Below, piece by piece: positions 31,370 through 43,252 of a DNA stretch of 64,000 bases. Numbering within the stretch: the first letter of the stretch is position 1; each line of letters starts with the position of its first letter. This DNA comes from Antedon bifida. Lineage: Eukaryota; Echinodermata; Crinoidea; Comatulida; Antedonidae. A program made the position numbers and the translations under genes. The stretch spans positions 8,419,501-8,483,500 of the forward strand of contig OY727100.1 in assembly GCA_963402885.1 (NCBI GenBank), in the 5' to 3' direction. Under the pieces are notes generated by a model. It worked only from the letters and a program-made list of their open reading frames with translations. It was not told the origin of the DNA and did no database searches.

Positions 31370-33732
31370 CTGTGACTTTATGGTTTGAAAGAATGGTACA
31401 CGAAATCATCAACTCTGGATTCCGATTGGGGGAGGTGAGAACGAGGTCATTTAACAGGTCATGGTTGTAGTTGGCATGAATCCCAGTAATGCCATCCAAT
31501 AGAAAGTTCCTATTCATTTCATCTTGAGTATTACTAAAAACAAATAAACATAAGGCTCATATTATACGTGGTGGGTACTGTAATTATAGTTAAGTCACAT
31601 TTTTAGTACATTTATCTTTCTTTTTTGCAATCAATAGAATCATTTTTTTTTAAATTAATTAACAGGGAAAATATTGTAATGTATTTATTCAACATGATTG
31701 AAATTTTAAAAAAACATTGTATAAGTATTTGTATAATTACTACCAAATTTAAAAAATGAATAATGTCAAGCGTTTACATGAATTATACATTTGTATTGGA
31801 CACACTTGAGAAATGTACTCATTGGATGTTAGATAATTATTAATAAATAGTGCACAGATTCACAAGTGAGTACAGAATCCAGAGGCTTATTAATGCAAGT
31901 TAAATATTCTTCCAAAATTCCTTATGTAGGTAGCAACAAAGTATTAATCAATATGTTTTTTATCAGATTGCAAATACCTTAGCGGTGTGTCAAAATACGG
32001 ATGACCAAGTTGTTTTATTTGTTTGTATGATAACCTCTCTAATGCCATGCAAAGTCCACCATAACACATGCTAATCTTACTTGAAACTGAGAAAAAATAA
32101 CAAGATTGACAGGCCTACATGAATTATATCTTAATTCAAAGTTGGATAAAATCTCTACTTAAAACTACTGTAATAATGATGTGTAATAATTACGTTTTGC
32201 ATTGTTGTTTTCTCTAAGACAGGTCAGATTTCCTCTGATATGTGTCATGGTTTCTTCTTCAGGTACATACTCATCATCAAAATCAAAACCCTGAAAACAT
32301 AAAATACATTGTACTATAACAATTAATGTTTTTGTCATCTCAAACATCTCTTACACTAACTTCATCATTTTATATACATTCACTTTCCTCTGATCATCAT
32401 TTGTGTCAAATTCTGTTATTATACTTCAAATAGGAAAAAAAGGTTCTTACTTCTTTGACTTCTATTGTATCATCTATTAAATTGTATGGTCTTGACATAT
32501 GTATCATAGAAGGAATTGCATTTACTGTTTGCATAAACACTCATATCCGGTACTAAAGAAGGTAAAAACATTTATATTTCCATAGAAATTACAATAAACA
32601 AATTTGTATACAAATAGCAATATTGATGTATTTATTGATTAATTAAATTTTTATGAAAGCATAATTTTAAATTGCAAATAAACTTCTTCACAGAAATTAA
32701 ATAGTATTAAAAGAATGTAAATGACACATGTTGCAAAGATGAAAGAGCGTTTGAAAATATTTGTAGGCTACCCCAAGCTGTGAAAAGAATAAGTTTACTT
32801 ACATGACTTCTGTTGCTTTGTCTTTTCTAAAGGCTCAAAGACTTTGGTTCCAGCACCTTCACTATAATAAAATATGATATTATTTGGTATTATTGCAAAA
32901 TAAAAGAAAACACTGTACCCTCTGCCCATGCATAACTTAACAAACAGAGGAGCCTGTATTTTTGTTTTTTTTTAGAGGATTGATCTAATCTAGAGCTAGT
33001 TTTTTATATTAAATTAATGGAGCTTAGATAAAAACTGGTCAAACAATTTGGTATAATTCACTATGAATAATACTAACGACAATTTAAAAGAAAGTTGTTT
33101 ACTACGGTCTCGTCCACCAAATGGTATCTCTTCACTTATTTCTATTAAATGAGGAACAGTCATGCCAGATTTAATATAGACTTCCTAACAAAAAAAGAAT
33201 GATTCAGTTTAGTTAAATTGTTCATATGAAAGGAATAGAAAATTAAGAACATGAATGCATTTGAATATTAATGAACTAGGTCTAGAAAACAAATTATAGT
33301 GTGATTTAATTATATTTTAAAATTCATTAAATATGTATGCAAAAGTTAACTATACAATGGCTGTACTAAAGTTGTTAACAATATCTGTAAACAAAATTGA
33401 CAACCCCTTGTGTAATTACCCTAATGTTATCACTGTTATATTATAGGCTATTTATTAAAACCGATATCAACATGTAACTAGCTTCCTAATCGCAGGGCAA
33501 ACATCTTATCAGGGCAGACAATTAACTGGATGATGATAATATTATCTACATATTTACATACCTTATTGTGATAGAAGTTGATTTTCTTTGGCCGTACGTG
33601 AGCTGTTCTTTTCTTTCTTATATGCAAATCACCTGCACTATTTTGATACACTGTATAATTTGCATGATGATCACCTGTATGGTCACGCTCTGTCGAGTTA
33701 AATGACCAGGTGGATGAACCATCTGGAACATT
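31370..33732 (-). CDS. LLTP-like gene, exons 5-11: N-domain continued
   Basis: Seven exons: 33562-33732, about 33106-33184, 32803-32856, 32451-32539, 32194-32290, 31978-32086 and 31370-31533. Each has clear donor and acceptor sites, and phases chain when internal AGs are used as acceptors for exons 7 and 8. The product includes NFYHNK, then EVYIKSGMTVPHLIEISEE, the basic patch EKTKQQKS, ENNNAKR with a potential N-glycosylation site (NLT) just upstream, and a Cys-pair segment MCYGGLCMALERL. Exon 11 gives FLLDGITGIHANYNHDLLND. This corresponds to the barrel-to-superhelix transition of LLTPs. No lesion is visible in this block. Confidence 0.75.
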
Positions 33733-34619
33733 CTGTTTTGAAAATAAAATGAACTAGATTTGAACTCGAGTTCGGGTTATCTGCGCAAACGCAACATAAG
33801 CATATCTTAAAATATGAACATACGTTAAAATGTGAACGCCAAAAATGATTATGCCATCCTATTTATTTTTATTTTATTTTTATTTCAACAATATTTTATG
33901 AGGGTGGTCCATCCAGCATCAGCTGATCATTAGGGACCCTCAAACAAACAGTAAATACAAAATAAACTATAAAAACACAAAATTAACAAAGATATAAAAA
34001 ATAAATATATATATATATATATATAAAAATATACAGAAAGCCAACAATGAAAGAAGGAAAAAAAGAAATAAAATCAGAGAGAGAGAGAAACAGGTGTTTT
34101 TTCAAAAGAGATTTAAAGGAGGAGAAATTGTAAGAGTTACGAATGCTTAAAGGTAGAGAATTAAAGAAAGAAGGAGCATTGAAACTAAAAGAAAGTTTAA
34201 AGATTTCAAGGTAAGGACGAGGGATAAGAAGATCTCCTTTAGTAATTTGCCTGGTGTTCATACAGCCGTTGGAAGTTACTTTAGTTAAAAGCTGACAGAT
34301 AGTAAGAGGAGCAGAGTGATGTAGAGCTTTGAAAGATAGACATGCAAGCTGAAAGAGGTATCGTTCATGGAAGGGGAGAGTCTTAGCACTGGAAAAGTGA
34401 TGAGGAGAGAGATGTGTAGTGGGAGATAGATCGAGTAGTAGACGGATAGCTTTATTCTGGATTTTTTTAAGTTTAGTGGTAGAAGAAGGTTTAGAACCCC
34501 AGACAGAGCAGCAGTAGTCAAGTCTAGAAAGGAAAAGTGAATTGTACAGAAGATGAAGAGAAGATTTGTTTGTAAATTTAGAGGTACGTTTGAGTAAGTA
34601 GATAATAGAATTGAGTTTT

Positions 34620-36026
34620 TTACAGAGGGAAGATTAGAGTATTGTCAATTATGATTCCAAGGTGTTTATGAGAAGTAACAGATTGAATTGGAGAATCATT
34701 AAGAGTAAGGGTGATAGAGTTAGATTTAAGTTTTTGAGAAGAGCCAATGAGCATAGATTTAGTTTTTGAGATATTGAGTGTTAGTCTGTTAGATTTTAGC
34801 CAGGTAGAGAGATGAATTAGAGCATTATTAAGATTCTGTTCAATAAGTTTAGAAGAGGAGTTAGAATAGTAGATGATGGTATCGTCAGCATACATGTCAA
34901 CATGTAGATTAGAGTTATGAGAGATTAGAGAAGATGAAAGGTCGTTAATGTAGATGGAAAAGAGAAGAGGACCAAGAGTGGAGCCTTGAGGAAGAAAACC
35001 AGAGGAAGAAAGAGTTTTTTCAAAAAGAACTTGTTGAGAGCGATTAGAAAGATAAGATCGGAGCCAAGAGATAGTTGAAGGAGAAAATCCATAGTAGGGT
35101 AATTTAGCAAGAAGAATATTATGGTCAATAGTGTCGAAAGCTTTTTTGAGATCGATAAAGATAGTGCCAGTAAGTTTCTTATTATTGATATTGTGAAGCC
35201 AGTTATCATATGTGTTGGTAAGAGCAGTAAGGGTAGAATGTTGGGGACGAAATCCAGATTGAGAAGTAGATATTAAGTTATTAGAGTCAAGGTAAGAATA
35301 GATTTGTTGGGAAATAGATTTTTCAATAATTTTGGAGCAAAGGGGAAGGATAGAGATAGGCCGGTAGTTGTTAAGGTCATTTCTTTTGCCTGATTTAAAG
35401 ATAGGAATAACTTTAGATGTTTTCCAGGCAGAGGGAAAGCAATTAGAATTGATAGAAAGATTAAAGATAAAGGTAAGATGAGGAGCAATAATAGCAGAAG
35501 CAGCTTTAAGAAATTTACCATCAATTAAATCAGGTCCGGTAGAAGTATAGGGATTGATGGATGTTAATTCAGTTTGGACAAAGTCTTCATCGATGCAGCT
35601 CAGAGAAAAGAAAGAGTTGCAAAAAGACAGATAAGAAGACGGGTCAGGACAATTAGAGGCGTCAATAAGAGAAGAAAGCTTAACAGCATTGTTAGTGAAG
35701 AAAGAGTTGAAAGAGTCGGCAATAATTAAATGATCAGAGATGTCTGAACCATTAATTGAAAAAGACGGAGGGAAGGTATTAGATTTAGAAGGAAGAAGAT
35801 CTTTCAGGCCATTCCAGATTTTTTTAGTATTACCTTTGTTGTTATTTAAGAAAGACTTATAGTAAATTGCTTTAGCATCTCGACATAGTTTAGTTACAGA
35901 ATTTCTAATTTTACGGTAGTTTTTAAAGTCAATATCGTTTTTGGTTTTATAAGCTTTGACTTTTAAAGCATCTCTTTGGTGAAACATATCAAAAATGTCA
36001 TGTCTATTATTGAGCCATTTCGGCAA
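34620..36026 (-). CDS. LINE copy 2 reverse transcriptase ORF
   Basis: 468 residues. Residues 1-150 are a basic linker (CRDAKAIYYKSFLNNNKGNT). The RT domain follows with the fingers motif NDLNNYRPISILPLCSKIIE, palm motifs including FIDLKKAFDTIDH, the PQGSTLGPLLF loop and the catalytic YADD. Compared with copy 1 it lacks four residues before PQGS and loses its C-terminal part through a small deletion, after which 34285-34521 continues in another frame. Confidence 0.9.
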   Translation of the reverse strand: MPKWLNNRHDIFDMFHQRDALKVKAYKTKNDIDFKNYRKIRNSVTKLCRDAKAIYYKSFLNNNKGNTKKIWNGLKDLLPSKSNTFPPSFSINGSDISDHLIIADSFNSFFTNNAVKLSSLIDASNCPDPSSYLSFCNSFFSLSCIDEDFVQTELTSINPYTSTGPDLIDGKFLKAASAIIAPHLTFIFNLSINSNCFPSAWKTSKVIPIFKSGKRNDLNNYRPISILPLCSKIIEKSISQQIYSYLDSNNLISTSQSGFRPQHSTLTALTNTYDNWLHNINNKKLTGTIFIDLKKAFDTIDHNILLAKLPYYGFSPSTISWLRSYLSNRSQQVLFEKTLSSSGFLPQGSTLGPLLFSIYINDLSSSLISHNSNLHVDMYADDTIIYYSNSSSKLIEQNLNNALIHLSTWLKSNRLTLNISKTKSMLIGSSQKLKSNSITLTLNDSPIQSVTSHKHLGIIIDNTLIFPL

Positions 36027-36296
36027 TGTCCTTTTAAAACGTCTAGTGACATAAGGGGCAAACTTGTCGCAAATATGCGAGAATTTGGAGGTCCAAAACG
36101 TGAGTGCAGCATCGACATTCGTTAAGTTGTAGAGATCTTGCCAATTCTGGTGTTGAAGCTCATTTAAAAAATTAATTTCGTTAAAAACGTTTTGGTGTAG
36201 TGATTCATCTTTGGTGTTTTTGATGATAAGCAGGTGTATACATATTCGTGATCACTAAAGCCACAAGGAAAGACAGAAGTGTGAAGATGTAAATAC

Positions 36297-37172
36297 TCAC
36301 AGTTTGTTATAAATAAGATCAATTGTTGATTCAGAAGTTTCAGTGATCCTTGTAGGAGTTAAAATTAACTGTTTAAGACCAAAAATATCCATAATATCAT
36401 TAAGATGGTTATGGTTAGTTGATCGAGTTTGAGTGTTAATGTTAAAGTCACCAATTGCAATTAAATTACTTGATTTGTCTGACCAGAGATGAAGACAGGA
36501 CTCTAGGTCCGTAAAAAACTCAACTGGAGCACTAGGAGGTCTGTAGATAGTGGTTAAGAGAATGGAACTGCCAGATGGAGGTTTGATTAATATAGCAACT
36601 GACTCGATGCTAGCATTTTCAGGTTGACTGATCTCTTCAAAAACAATTGAATCTAGAAGATACATTGCCACACCACCACCGTGTCTTGTTCGGTCTCGCC
36701 TGATCATTGTATAGCCAGGTATACTGATTTCTGTTGAATGAATGGCTGAACATAGCTTGGTCTCAGAGAGACATAATACATGTAGAAGATTGTTCTGCAA
36801 TAGATTTAAAAGCTCATGATGCTTACTAGTAAGACTGTTAACATTAACATAAGCTATTTTCAAACCTGAATGAGCTTTGGTATCCGAAATCGTAATAGTA
36901 GAATGTTCAGTTTCATCTGGTCCAGGATTGTATTCAACATCTCCAGCAGCAAGAAGTAGAATGTTAAGACAAGCGGTATGATTAGAGTAGTATGCAGTAG
37001 GCGATTTTCCAAACTTTAGCTTGAATTTAGGCAGTGAATGTTTGTTCACAGAGTCGTTTAAAATCAGTTGAAAGTCAAACTGACATGAAGAAACATTAGC
37101 TAGAACAATTAGTCCTACAGCAAAAGCCATGTAGGCTTGGGTGGCAAACTTCCTGGTTGGCTTTGTCATCAT
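36297..37172 (-). CDS. LINE copy 2 N-terminal ORF: hydrophobic leader, 2A motif, endonuclease
   Basis: 291 residues. Residues 1-30 include a signal-like hydrophobic run (AYMAFAVGLIVLANVSSC). Residues 72-85 form a 2A translational-skipping motif. From residue 95 the apurinic-type endonuclease begins (IAYVNVNSLTSKH, LSETKL, RRDRTRHGGGVAMYL, IGDFNI, with S-T-ID near the end). The ORF runs out before the RT, with the connecting 270 bases frameshifted. In related elements endonuclease and RT are one polyprotein. Confidence 0.85.
   Translation of the reverse strand: MMTKPTRKFATQAYMAFAVGLIVLANVSSCQFDFQLILNDSVNKHSLPKFKLKFGKSPTAYYSNHTACLNILLLAAGDVEYNPGPDETEHSTITISDTKAHSGLKIAYVNVNSLTSKHHELLNLLQNNLLHVLCLSETKLCSAIHSTEISIPGYTMIRRDRTRHGGGVAMYLLDSIVFEEISQPENASIESVAILIKPPSGSSILLTTIYRPPSAPVEFFTDLESCLHLWSDKSSNLIAIGDFNINTQTRSTNHNHLNDIMDIFGLKQLILTPTRITETSESTIDLIYNKL
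36918..36959 (-). other. 2A-type ribosome-skipping motif
   Basis: Encodes LLLAAGDVEYNPGP, matching the D-V/I-E-x-N-P-G-P consensus with the preceding leucine-rich helix. In the elements where it has been tested, such a motif makes the ribosome skip the Gly-Pro bond and release the upstream peptide. 2A motifs in APE-type LINEs of sea urchin are known, which supports both the assignment and an echinoderm-like host. Confidence 0.85.
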
Positions 37173-38204
37173 TGTTCAGTAAAACAAAGAAAGTACTGGA
37201 CAATAGGCCTAGTAATCTAGGCAGGATGTTCCAAGTTTAATCTTGATAAATAACTATTGTTCAGGAAGAAACAGGCTTGAAAGCCAGCAGTCTGGTAGCT
37301 TTATTGACCGAGCGAAGAAACACTTCAGGCTAGGAAGAACTTACAGAAAAATGCAAAAAGCAGCCAAAGTTGTCTTGAAATGATAACAAGCCTTGATGTC
37401 ATATAATCCAGAAAGAATAAGCTCCAATTAGATATGCAATATAATCAGTACAAAAGACAGGTTCATGAAATATTTATTAGAAAGACAAGCAGCGAAAATA
37501 TAGGTGTACACTCATTGATGTACACATGAAGTGAATGTTTACAGTGACAAAGTGTCTATTTTGTGTCATACAGTACACATTATTTTTACCGAATACACTG
37601 TATATTATTATATACCAGTACAGTGTAGACGAAGAAATTGTGAGACACATTTTTTATTTTAATTTTTAACATGATGATGTCATCAAAATGAAACATGAAG
37701 GTAATAATTTTAGAGCATAATCTACCATAAATAATTGACCGTTATTATTAGGCCATAAGCAGTAGCTCAAAAGATGCCTAGAACATGGATTTCGTTCCCA
37801 CCTCTTGGATCTACATTTTGAAAGTTGATATTGTGAAATGAATATGTTACCCATACTATATCAAAACTTCTCCATGAAATACCTGTACACTTTTGAGGAA
37901 TGGCCTCTCAAAGGTACCCCACTACTGCAAAAAAGGCACTTTTTGAGGTCTGGAGGTACTTTTATGGGCCAATATCCTTAAAAGTATTTGTCCAAATGCA
38001 ATTGTCTTATCCAAAATTTTAAATTTTAAAAATAAGTATTTTGTATGTGAGAAAAACTAAAAAATTACAATTATTTAGTTGTAAATGCACTTTTCAAGAT
38101 TTTTAAGACACAATATCTTCGTAACTAATTGACATACCCTATTTAAATTTTTTGCCCAACTATTTGAGAGGGTTGTTAACCAACATTTAAAGTTTTAACT
38201 TGTC

Positions 38205-38840
38205 AGCTTCAGGAAGTTTTTATTTATGAAGATGCAAAAACTGAGATTTGGCCAATTTTATAGATAATTTTAATATTTTTTAGTTGTTTTTTGAGCAGTT
38301 ATATCTTGATAATCAACCCTCACTATGTATTTATATTCATGCAATGGGTATCCTAGTGAGTTAGTGACACACAAGTGAAGTTTCAACGCAAAAGAAATTA
38401 TTATGCAATAATAATATGATTGTAACTTACATTGCACTTTTTTTGTTTTTAGTGCCAATATTGTGTGAACTCGACTCAAACCGTAAAAGGCGCCTGCATA
38501 AATACTATCCCTTTTCTGTTCAACTACATGAGAGGGTTGATAAACAACCTTTTGAAACCAGCTTGATGATTTGTTTTTATATAGGAAGATGTGCTGCACC
38601 AGCTGAGAATTTGCTAATTTTATAGATAATTTTGATGTTTTATTTGTTTTGAGGAGTACGTAAGTCTACGTGATTTCTTAGAAAGTGACTTGCCATAATA
38701 ATATTTATATTCATGCAATGGATGCTAGTAGGTTAGTGACACCCGAGTAAATTTTCAACACAAAAAATAAATGATTATGCAATAACTTATTTATTGTAAC
38801 TTAAATATTGCATTTTTTGGGAGTTTTTAGTGCCAATTTA
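38205..38840 (+). repeat. Diverged tandem duplication, about 360-bp unit
   Basis: 38205-38458 and 38565-38840 share ATTTTATAGATAATTTTRAT, ATTTATATTCATGCAATGG, GTTAGTGACAC and TTTTTAGTGCCAAT in the same order. No coding sign. Confidence 0.65.
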
Positions 38841-40939
38841 GGCCAGGAGCTTCCATAAAAACAACCCCTTTTTTCTGTGAAACACCAGATAAGTAGGCCT
38901 GCCATCCCATTTTTACTGTTGTTATATTGATAACATAAATGTAACTCTTGTGGAGAGAATTATTGTTGATAATGATATGAACTGGACATATATACACACA
39001 ATATAAAAACAAATACCTTGTGTACACATGTACCTCATGGTACATGTATTTTCATTTATTTTTTATTTTTTGTTTCTTTTGGATTTGTGTTTTTTTACAA
39101 CCCTACATGTTGCCCAATATACAATGTATATAATCCTACTCTTCTCTAGATATGTTGTACCAGCATAACTAGTAGTCAAGTAGAAAAGTTGTCAATTTCA
39201 GGTGCGGCATGGCCAGTGTACAATGGAAATAGCAAATATACCTTAACTATGTAGTAATAATTACTATGTAGAATATCCTTCATATACAGTATGTACATAC
39301 TACATGGTAGGTAGGTACAATTAAATATTGTGCTGTTGAAATAAAATGTGATCAACAGAGATTCAGCAACATTTGCAGTAAGTATTTTACATTCAGCCAG
39401 TTGATGGTTGTGAAGTTTATGAAAAATTCAAGATGATGACAATTGTTTTGAAGCTGGTATCATTTCTGTAACAAATAATCAAGAATAGATTATCTAATTT
39501 ATATCGATTACTTAATATTTTAGTTAAACTGAATATTATTAAATTACAATGAATCTTTTTGGTTTATATTTAAAAATTAGTTCAGATTTGTGGTAAACCA
39601 TAAACAGAAATGTTGAAACATTCTCAACTTTACTTACTCTACCACACACTTTACATTACTATATAGTGTTTATTGACAATGCAACCTGGCATTTAAAACA
39701 TTTTTAAAGTAATGGATGTTTTTCAGCTATTTATTGCATTCATTACTATTTTTAACTTTCATTACTAATTTTACTACTATTGTACATAATTACATCAAAA
39801 CATAAATCATTTGGCATTTCTCATCTCTACATTAAAAAATGATCCAAAACTTACCAGAATCAGTGAACATGTTAAGCATTGTTGAATTGAAAAGATACAG
39901 TTGAAATGAGATATATTATTTTAAATTAAAATGAAGCATTTATAAATAAAAATAATACCGGGCTGATGTATGAATACTAGGCCTGGTCCGAGGATGAATG
40001 AATGCATAATAAAATACTAAATAGGATAGCCTAGGTACAGTATATAGGGAAAGCCTGCTTAGGCCTACTAGGCCAGACCAAATTAATTATTTCAAACAAT
40101 AACAGAATTAAACAACAGTAATTATTAATAATAATAAATAACAATCAATATATTAATCTTAATGTGTATTTATTGTCTTTGCTCAAAATGTACTAAAATT
40201 ATGCTATCCTCACCTGTGTCTTTGTATTCCGTTTGTCACCGTTTTAACTTAATAATAGCCCATAGTTATAGTTTAGTAGCAGGCCTAACTGTACTGTGCT
40301 GTTGCTGGGCCTACCTAGCCTATGCCATCTTGAGAGTAGTGTGCTACCTTAAGCCTTTAGGCTAGAGCCTAAAGACGTAGCTAGCTAGCCTAGGCTAGCC
40401 TTTCTGTACGAATATTAATATAGCACACTGGTTTAAGTGGTAACATTCTAAAAATCCCATTTCCTATATCAGCAGGAGACTATTTCAATACAATAGGATG
40501 ATCATAAGATGCATCATTTCTTCGTTTACAGTAGCATTTGTTCGGTGGGGAAATCCTTTTCTTCCACGTCTAGTTACTCCATTCATGATTGAATATTTTT
40601 GTCCACGTGTGACGTTGCCGTGTGTGAGTTTTGGGGATTCCCTCATCTGTAACCAGAGCATGATTGGTGAAATACGATCACGTGGTACAGTTTTTAAGAC
40701 GTTGAGGATAATTTGAACATGTAACGTTCGGCCCGACCAAATCACTCACGCGGTGTATATTAAAATAAAGTACCAAAATAAAACAGTCATTTCTCAAAAT
40801 TGTCTAACACGATTATGGAGATGTTGTTATTTATAAAATTATTATTCTAAATATGTAAAGAAATTGTAGATCCATGACATCGGAACGAGATGAAACGTTA
40901 GAATTTACTGCTTTATGGCCTAACCTAAATTGTTTTTGT

Positions 40940-41095
40940 TATAAAATTAGTAAAAGTGTATAACTTTGTATTGTATAGTTCTTTAGATATATATATATAT
41001 ATATATATATATTGTATGTTATTCTATTCTGTAAGGGGTTTCCCGCGGCGCTGTTGAATGAGATTGAATAAAATAAAAGTAAAAAAAATAAAAAT
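40940..41095 (+). mobile_element. LINE 3' end with TA repeat and AAATA tail
   Basis: GTATAACTTTGTATTG, a (TA) run at 40987-41011, then GGGGTTTCCCGCGGCGCTGT, GAATGAGATTGAATAAAATA and an A-rich tail. This is the layout of CR1-type 3' ends. No ORF remains. Confidence 0.5.
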
Positions 41096-41582
41096 AAATT
41101 AGGCCTAGGCTAGGCCCTATAGGCTAGGCTAGTCATAAAAAGTTGAAGAATTTTTGGCACGTAAAATCAAGATTAATATTATATTGACCTCCGTGGTACA
41201 GCTGTGTACCAACCTAGCCATACCTGGCGAAAATCAAATTTCTACCTACTAGCCTAGTTGGTCTACTCCTACTGGGCCCTAGGCCTATACCAAACTCAGC
41301 TTAGGCGCCAAGTAATGGACAGCAGTTTGTCCTATTGTTGTCTAGCCTAGCCAAGGTCTAGCCTAAGGCCTCATGAGTACGTCTCTAATAATTTTCATGT
41401 GCTTTTTTTCTGTAATTTCGTACAATTTTATACAGTAACTTCAACTTCTAAAATATAGGAAGGCCTCGTCTCGCTGTCGTAGGTGATAAATTTACACTTT
41501 TTAAAACAATTATTAATAAAGTTGTTGACGTCACATCAATCACCTCGTTGATTGGACAGAATCCAAACTTTTTTAGATTCTG

Positions 41583-41935
41583 TTAAAGATGTATTGTCCC
41601 CCTGAAAAAATAATTCTTAAAAATTTTTTTGTTGAATATTCTATTTTAATGTAACATAATAGTTATCCACTTTGACCAAAAATTGGATCGAAAAAAAATG
41701 TATTTACCTAAAAAAATGTAATTTAAAGCAAAAAATGGTCAAATTGGCTGCCAGCCAATGTATTTTTGGTTGAATTTAACCATTTATTTTGTCATTTTAT
41801 AAGTGAAAACATGATCTTTTTCGTTTCTTTTTCTATGGAAGTGATTAACTTTATTAAAACTACAAAATAACATATTCAAAGTCTGATTTAATTAATCTTC
41901 ATTTTTCATGTTTTTGGGGGACAATACATCTTTAA
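41583..41935. mobile_element. piggyBac-like MITE with TTAA target sites
   Basis: A 345-bp element with perfect 16-bp terminal inverted repeats AGATGTATTGTCCCCC, flanked on both sides by TTAA (41583-41586 and 41932-41935), the target duplicated by piggyBac transposases. No ORF, so it depends on a transposase made elsewhere. Confidence 0.85.
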
Positions 41936-42103
41936 AATATTCATTTTTTTGTTTGTCAATTGCCTTGTTTACGATGCCCACATTTCATCATTTGTTTTCT
42001 CAAGTGAGGTCAATTTATTTAGAAAATTAATAATAATATTCTACTTAAATACTGTCTCTACTCTGCACTAAATGTGTTACTTGTAGTAGCATACTGTACT
42101 TAC

Positions 42104-43252
42104 AAAATGTTCATGGTGAAGTCTGGTAGCAATAACTCCAGCCAAACCTTTCTTGATGTTAACTGATTTCATATCATCATCCTCTTCGTGAATGACTCGC
42201 AAAACATCACCATTGTGATCCATAATAAAGGAAAACCTAGTTAATTTAATAACAATAAATAATAATAAATTGTTCTCTAATTCTTCTTTAAAAGTCTAGG
42301 CCTATGAGCCGCACATTAAACATTATACGTATAGGCCTAGTAGGCAAAGCAATATTTTATTAGCAATTAATTTCAAATAGGTCTTACATGCCAAACGGTA
42401 GAATTTAGTAAAACTTAAAATATGAAAGGAAATAAAGTAGGTTCTTCTTCCAACTCACCATTTTTCAAAATCAATTTCCATCTCATCGTCAGAAACTTTT
42501 AAAAAGAAACAAGAAAAAAAAATAGTAATAGGCCTACTAATAATTAGACACACCAGGAAAGAGTGAATTGTAATTTCACGATTCCCTGGTGTGGACACAC
42601 TGTTAATTGGTTTCCACTAGGATACAGAAGACTCATGTCAAGTGCGTACATGAAACGTAAGAGCACGCACACACACAAGGTGCAACGTGTCAAACTTGGC
42701 TCTATGTTCGTTGCCAACATTCTTCTTGACGAAAAGTGTAAAAAAACTGTGTACTGTAGGCATACCTGTGTTGCTCTTGTATGACACGGAATACGATTTG
42801 ACTTGGAGGTGTATTTCATGGCAGTCATCGTCTGTTTCTCCAATCCACTGAAAACCAATCTGAGAAACAACAAAACAAATTAAATTTGCTAACAAACAAA
42901 AGTATTATATAACCATAATGATAAAATTCTATCATGATAAAACATGGACAATCCGATTTTAACAACACAAGATTCCATTATGATTCAACATTAAAATTGT
43001 ATTTGTACCTCGTAACCTAAGAAGATCTAAACATGATTCGAACCTACGCCTACAACAGTTTTTTTTCTTACAAATTATACAATATACTACCTTTGCCTTT
43101 GCATCCATTCGTCCCACATTAGTTAAATGCGTAGCTGTATCAACATCATATTGGTAGTCAAGTCCCGGTTGAAAATTAAAAACTCGGGTTGCATCCGTCA
43201 AAGTAATAATTAAGACAAAATACAAAAAACGTTGGCACAACAAGGGCCCCAT
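42104..43252 (-). CDS. LLTP-like gene, exons 1-4: signal peptide and start of lipid-transport N-domain
   Basis: Exons at 43091-43252, 42766-42859, 42459-42495 and 42104-42236 join in phases 0, 1, 2, 0. The start at 43252 is chosen because it opens a hydrophobic signal peptide (residues 1-20, core FLYFVLIITLTDA) after which the LLTP opening FNFQPGLDYQYDVDTATHL appears. Exon 2 gives a beta segment with IHLQVKSYSV, exon 3 an acidic stretch ending in DFEKW, and exon 4 the block FSFIMDHNGDVLRV and NIKKGLAGVIAT. That block matches the conserved hydrophobic-strand and N-K-G motif of vitellogenin N-domains. The short ORFs on both strands around 42544-42895 are shadows of exon 2. Confidence 0.8.

Larger units (their letters stand above)
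33861..37400 (-). mobile_element. CR1-like LINE copy 2, near full length, with 2A motif
   Basis: Carries an N-terminal ORF with endonuclease (36297-37172), a reverse transcriptase ORF (34620-36026) and 3' ORF remnants (33983-34521) ending in a TTTTA-rich tail at about 33861-33890. Frames are broken between the endonuclease and RT, at a deletion near 34633, and near 34270, so it is inactive. It lies in the 8.4-kb intron between exons 4 and 5 of the LLTP-like gene, same orientation. The 5' limit is approximate. Flanks at 33755-33860 and 37480-37860 resemble parts of the 28-kb repeat family, suggesting insertion into such a copy. Confidence 0.85.
37860..42097. other. Long intron of the LLTP-like gene, no exon seen
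   Basis: Apart from the tandem duplication at 38.2-38.8 kb, a LINE 3' end at 40.94-41.09 kb and the MITE at 41.58-41.94 kb, I see only AT-rich sequence and AGGCCTA-rich stretches (39960-40100, 40260-40400, 41095-41370). The ORFs at 40162-40365 and 40485-40745 are not protein-like. Confidence 0.5.
2634..43252 (-). pseudogene. Large lipid transfer protein-like gene (vitellogenin/apolipophorin superfamily), disabled
   Basis: About 37 exons can be traced on the minus strand from an ATG at 43252 to 2634, giving roughly 1,640 codons. Most junctions are canonical GT-AG and splice phases agree from exon to exon. The product starts with a signal peptide and the large-lipid-transfer-protein N-module, which in vitellogenin, apolipophorin and MTP forms the lipid-binding barrel and superhelix. 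A LECT2/M23-like domain, a SAP-like motif and beta-rich segments follow. Disabling marks are TGA at 25829-25831, TGA at 23586-23588, a frameshift in the exon at 18156-18278, an 11-bp duplication at 16937-16958, and interruption by a LINE at 2634. Three junctions (31370/27977, 18480/18278, 17402/17050) also do not match in phase. The family is inferred from motifs. A functional allele with assembly errors is possible, but the two nonsense codons argue against that. Confidence 0.75.

Noticed and set aside
42544-42895. Overlapping ORFs on both strands around exon 2 of the LLTP-like gene
   Set aside because: They run through intron sequence. Only the 42766-42859 part in one frame fits splice sites and the gene's phase chain.
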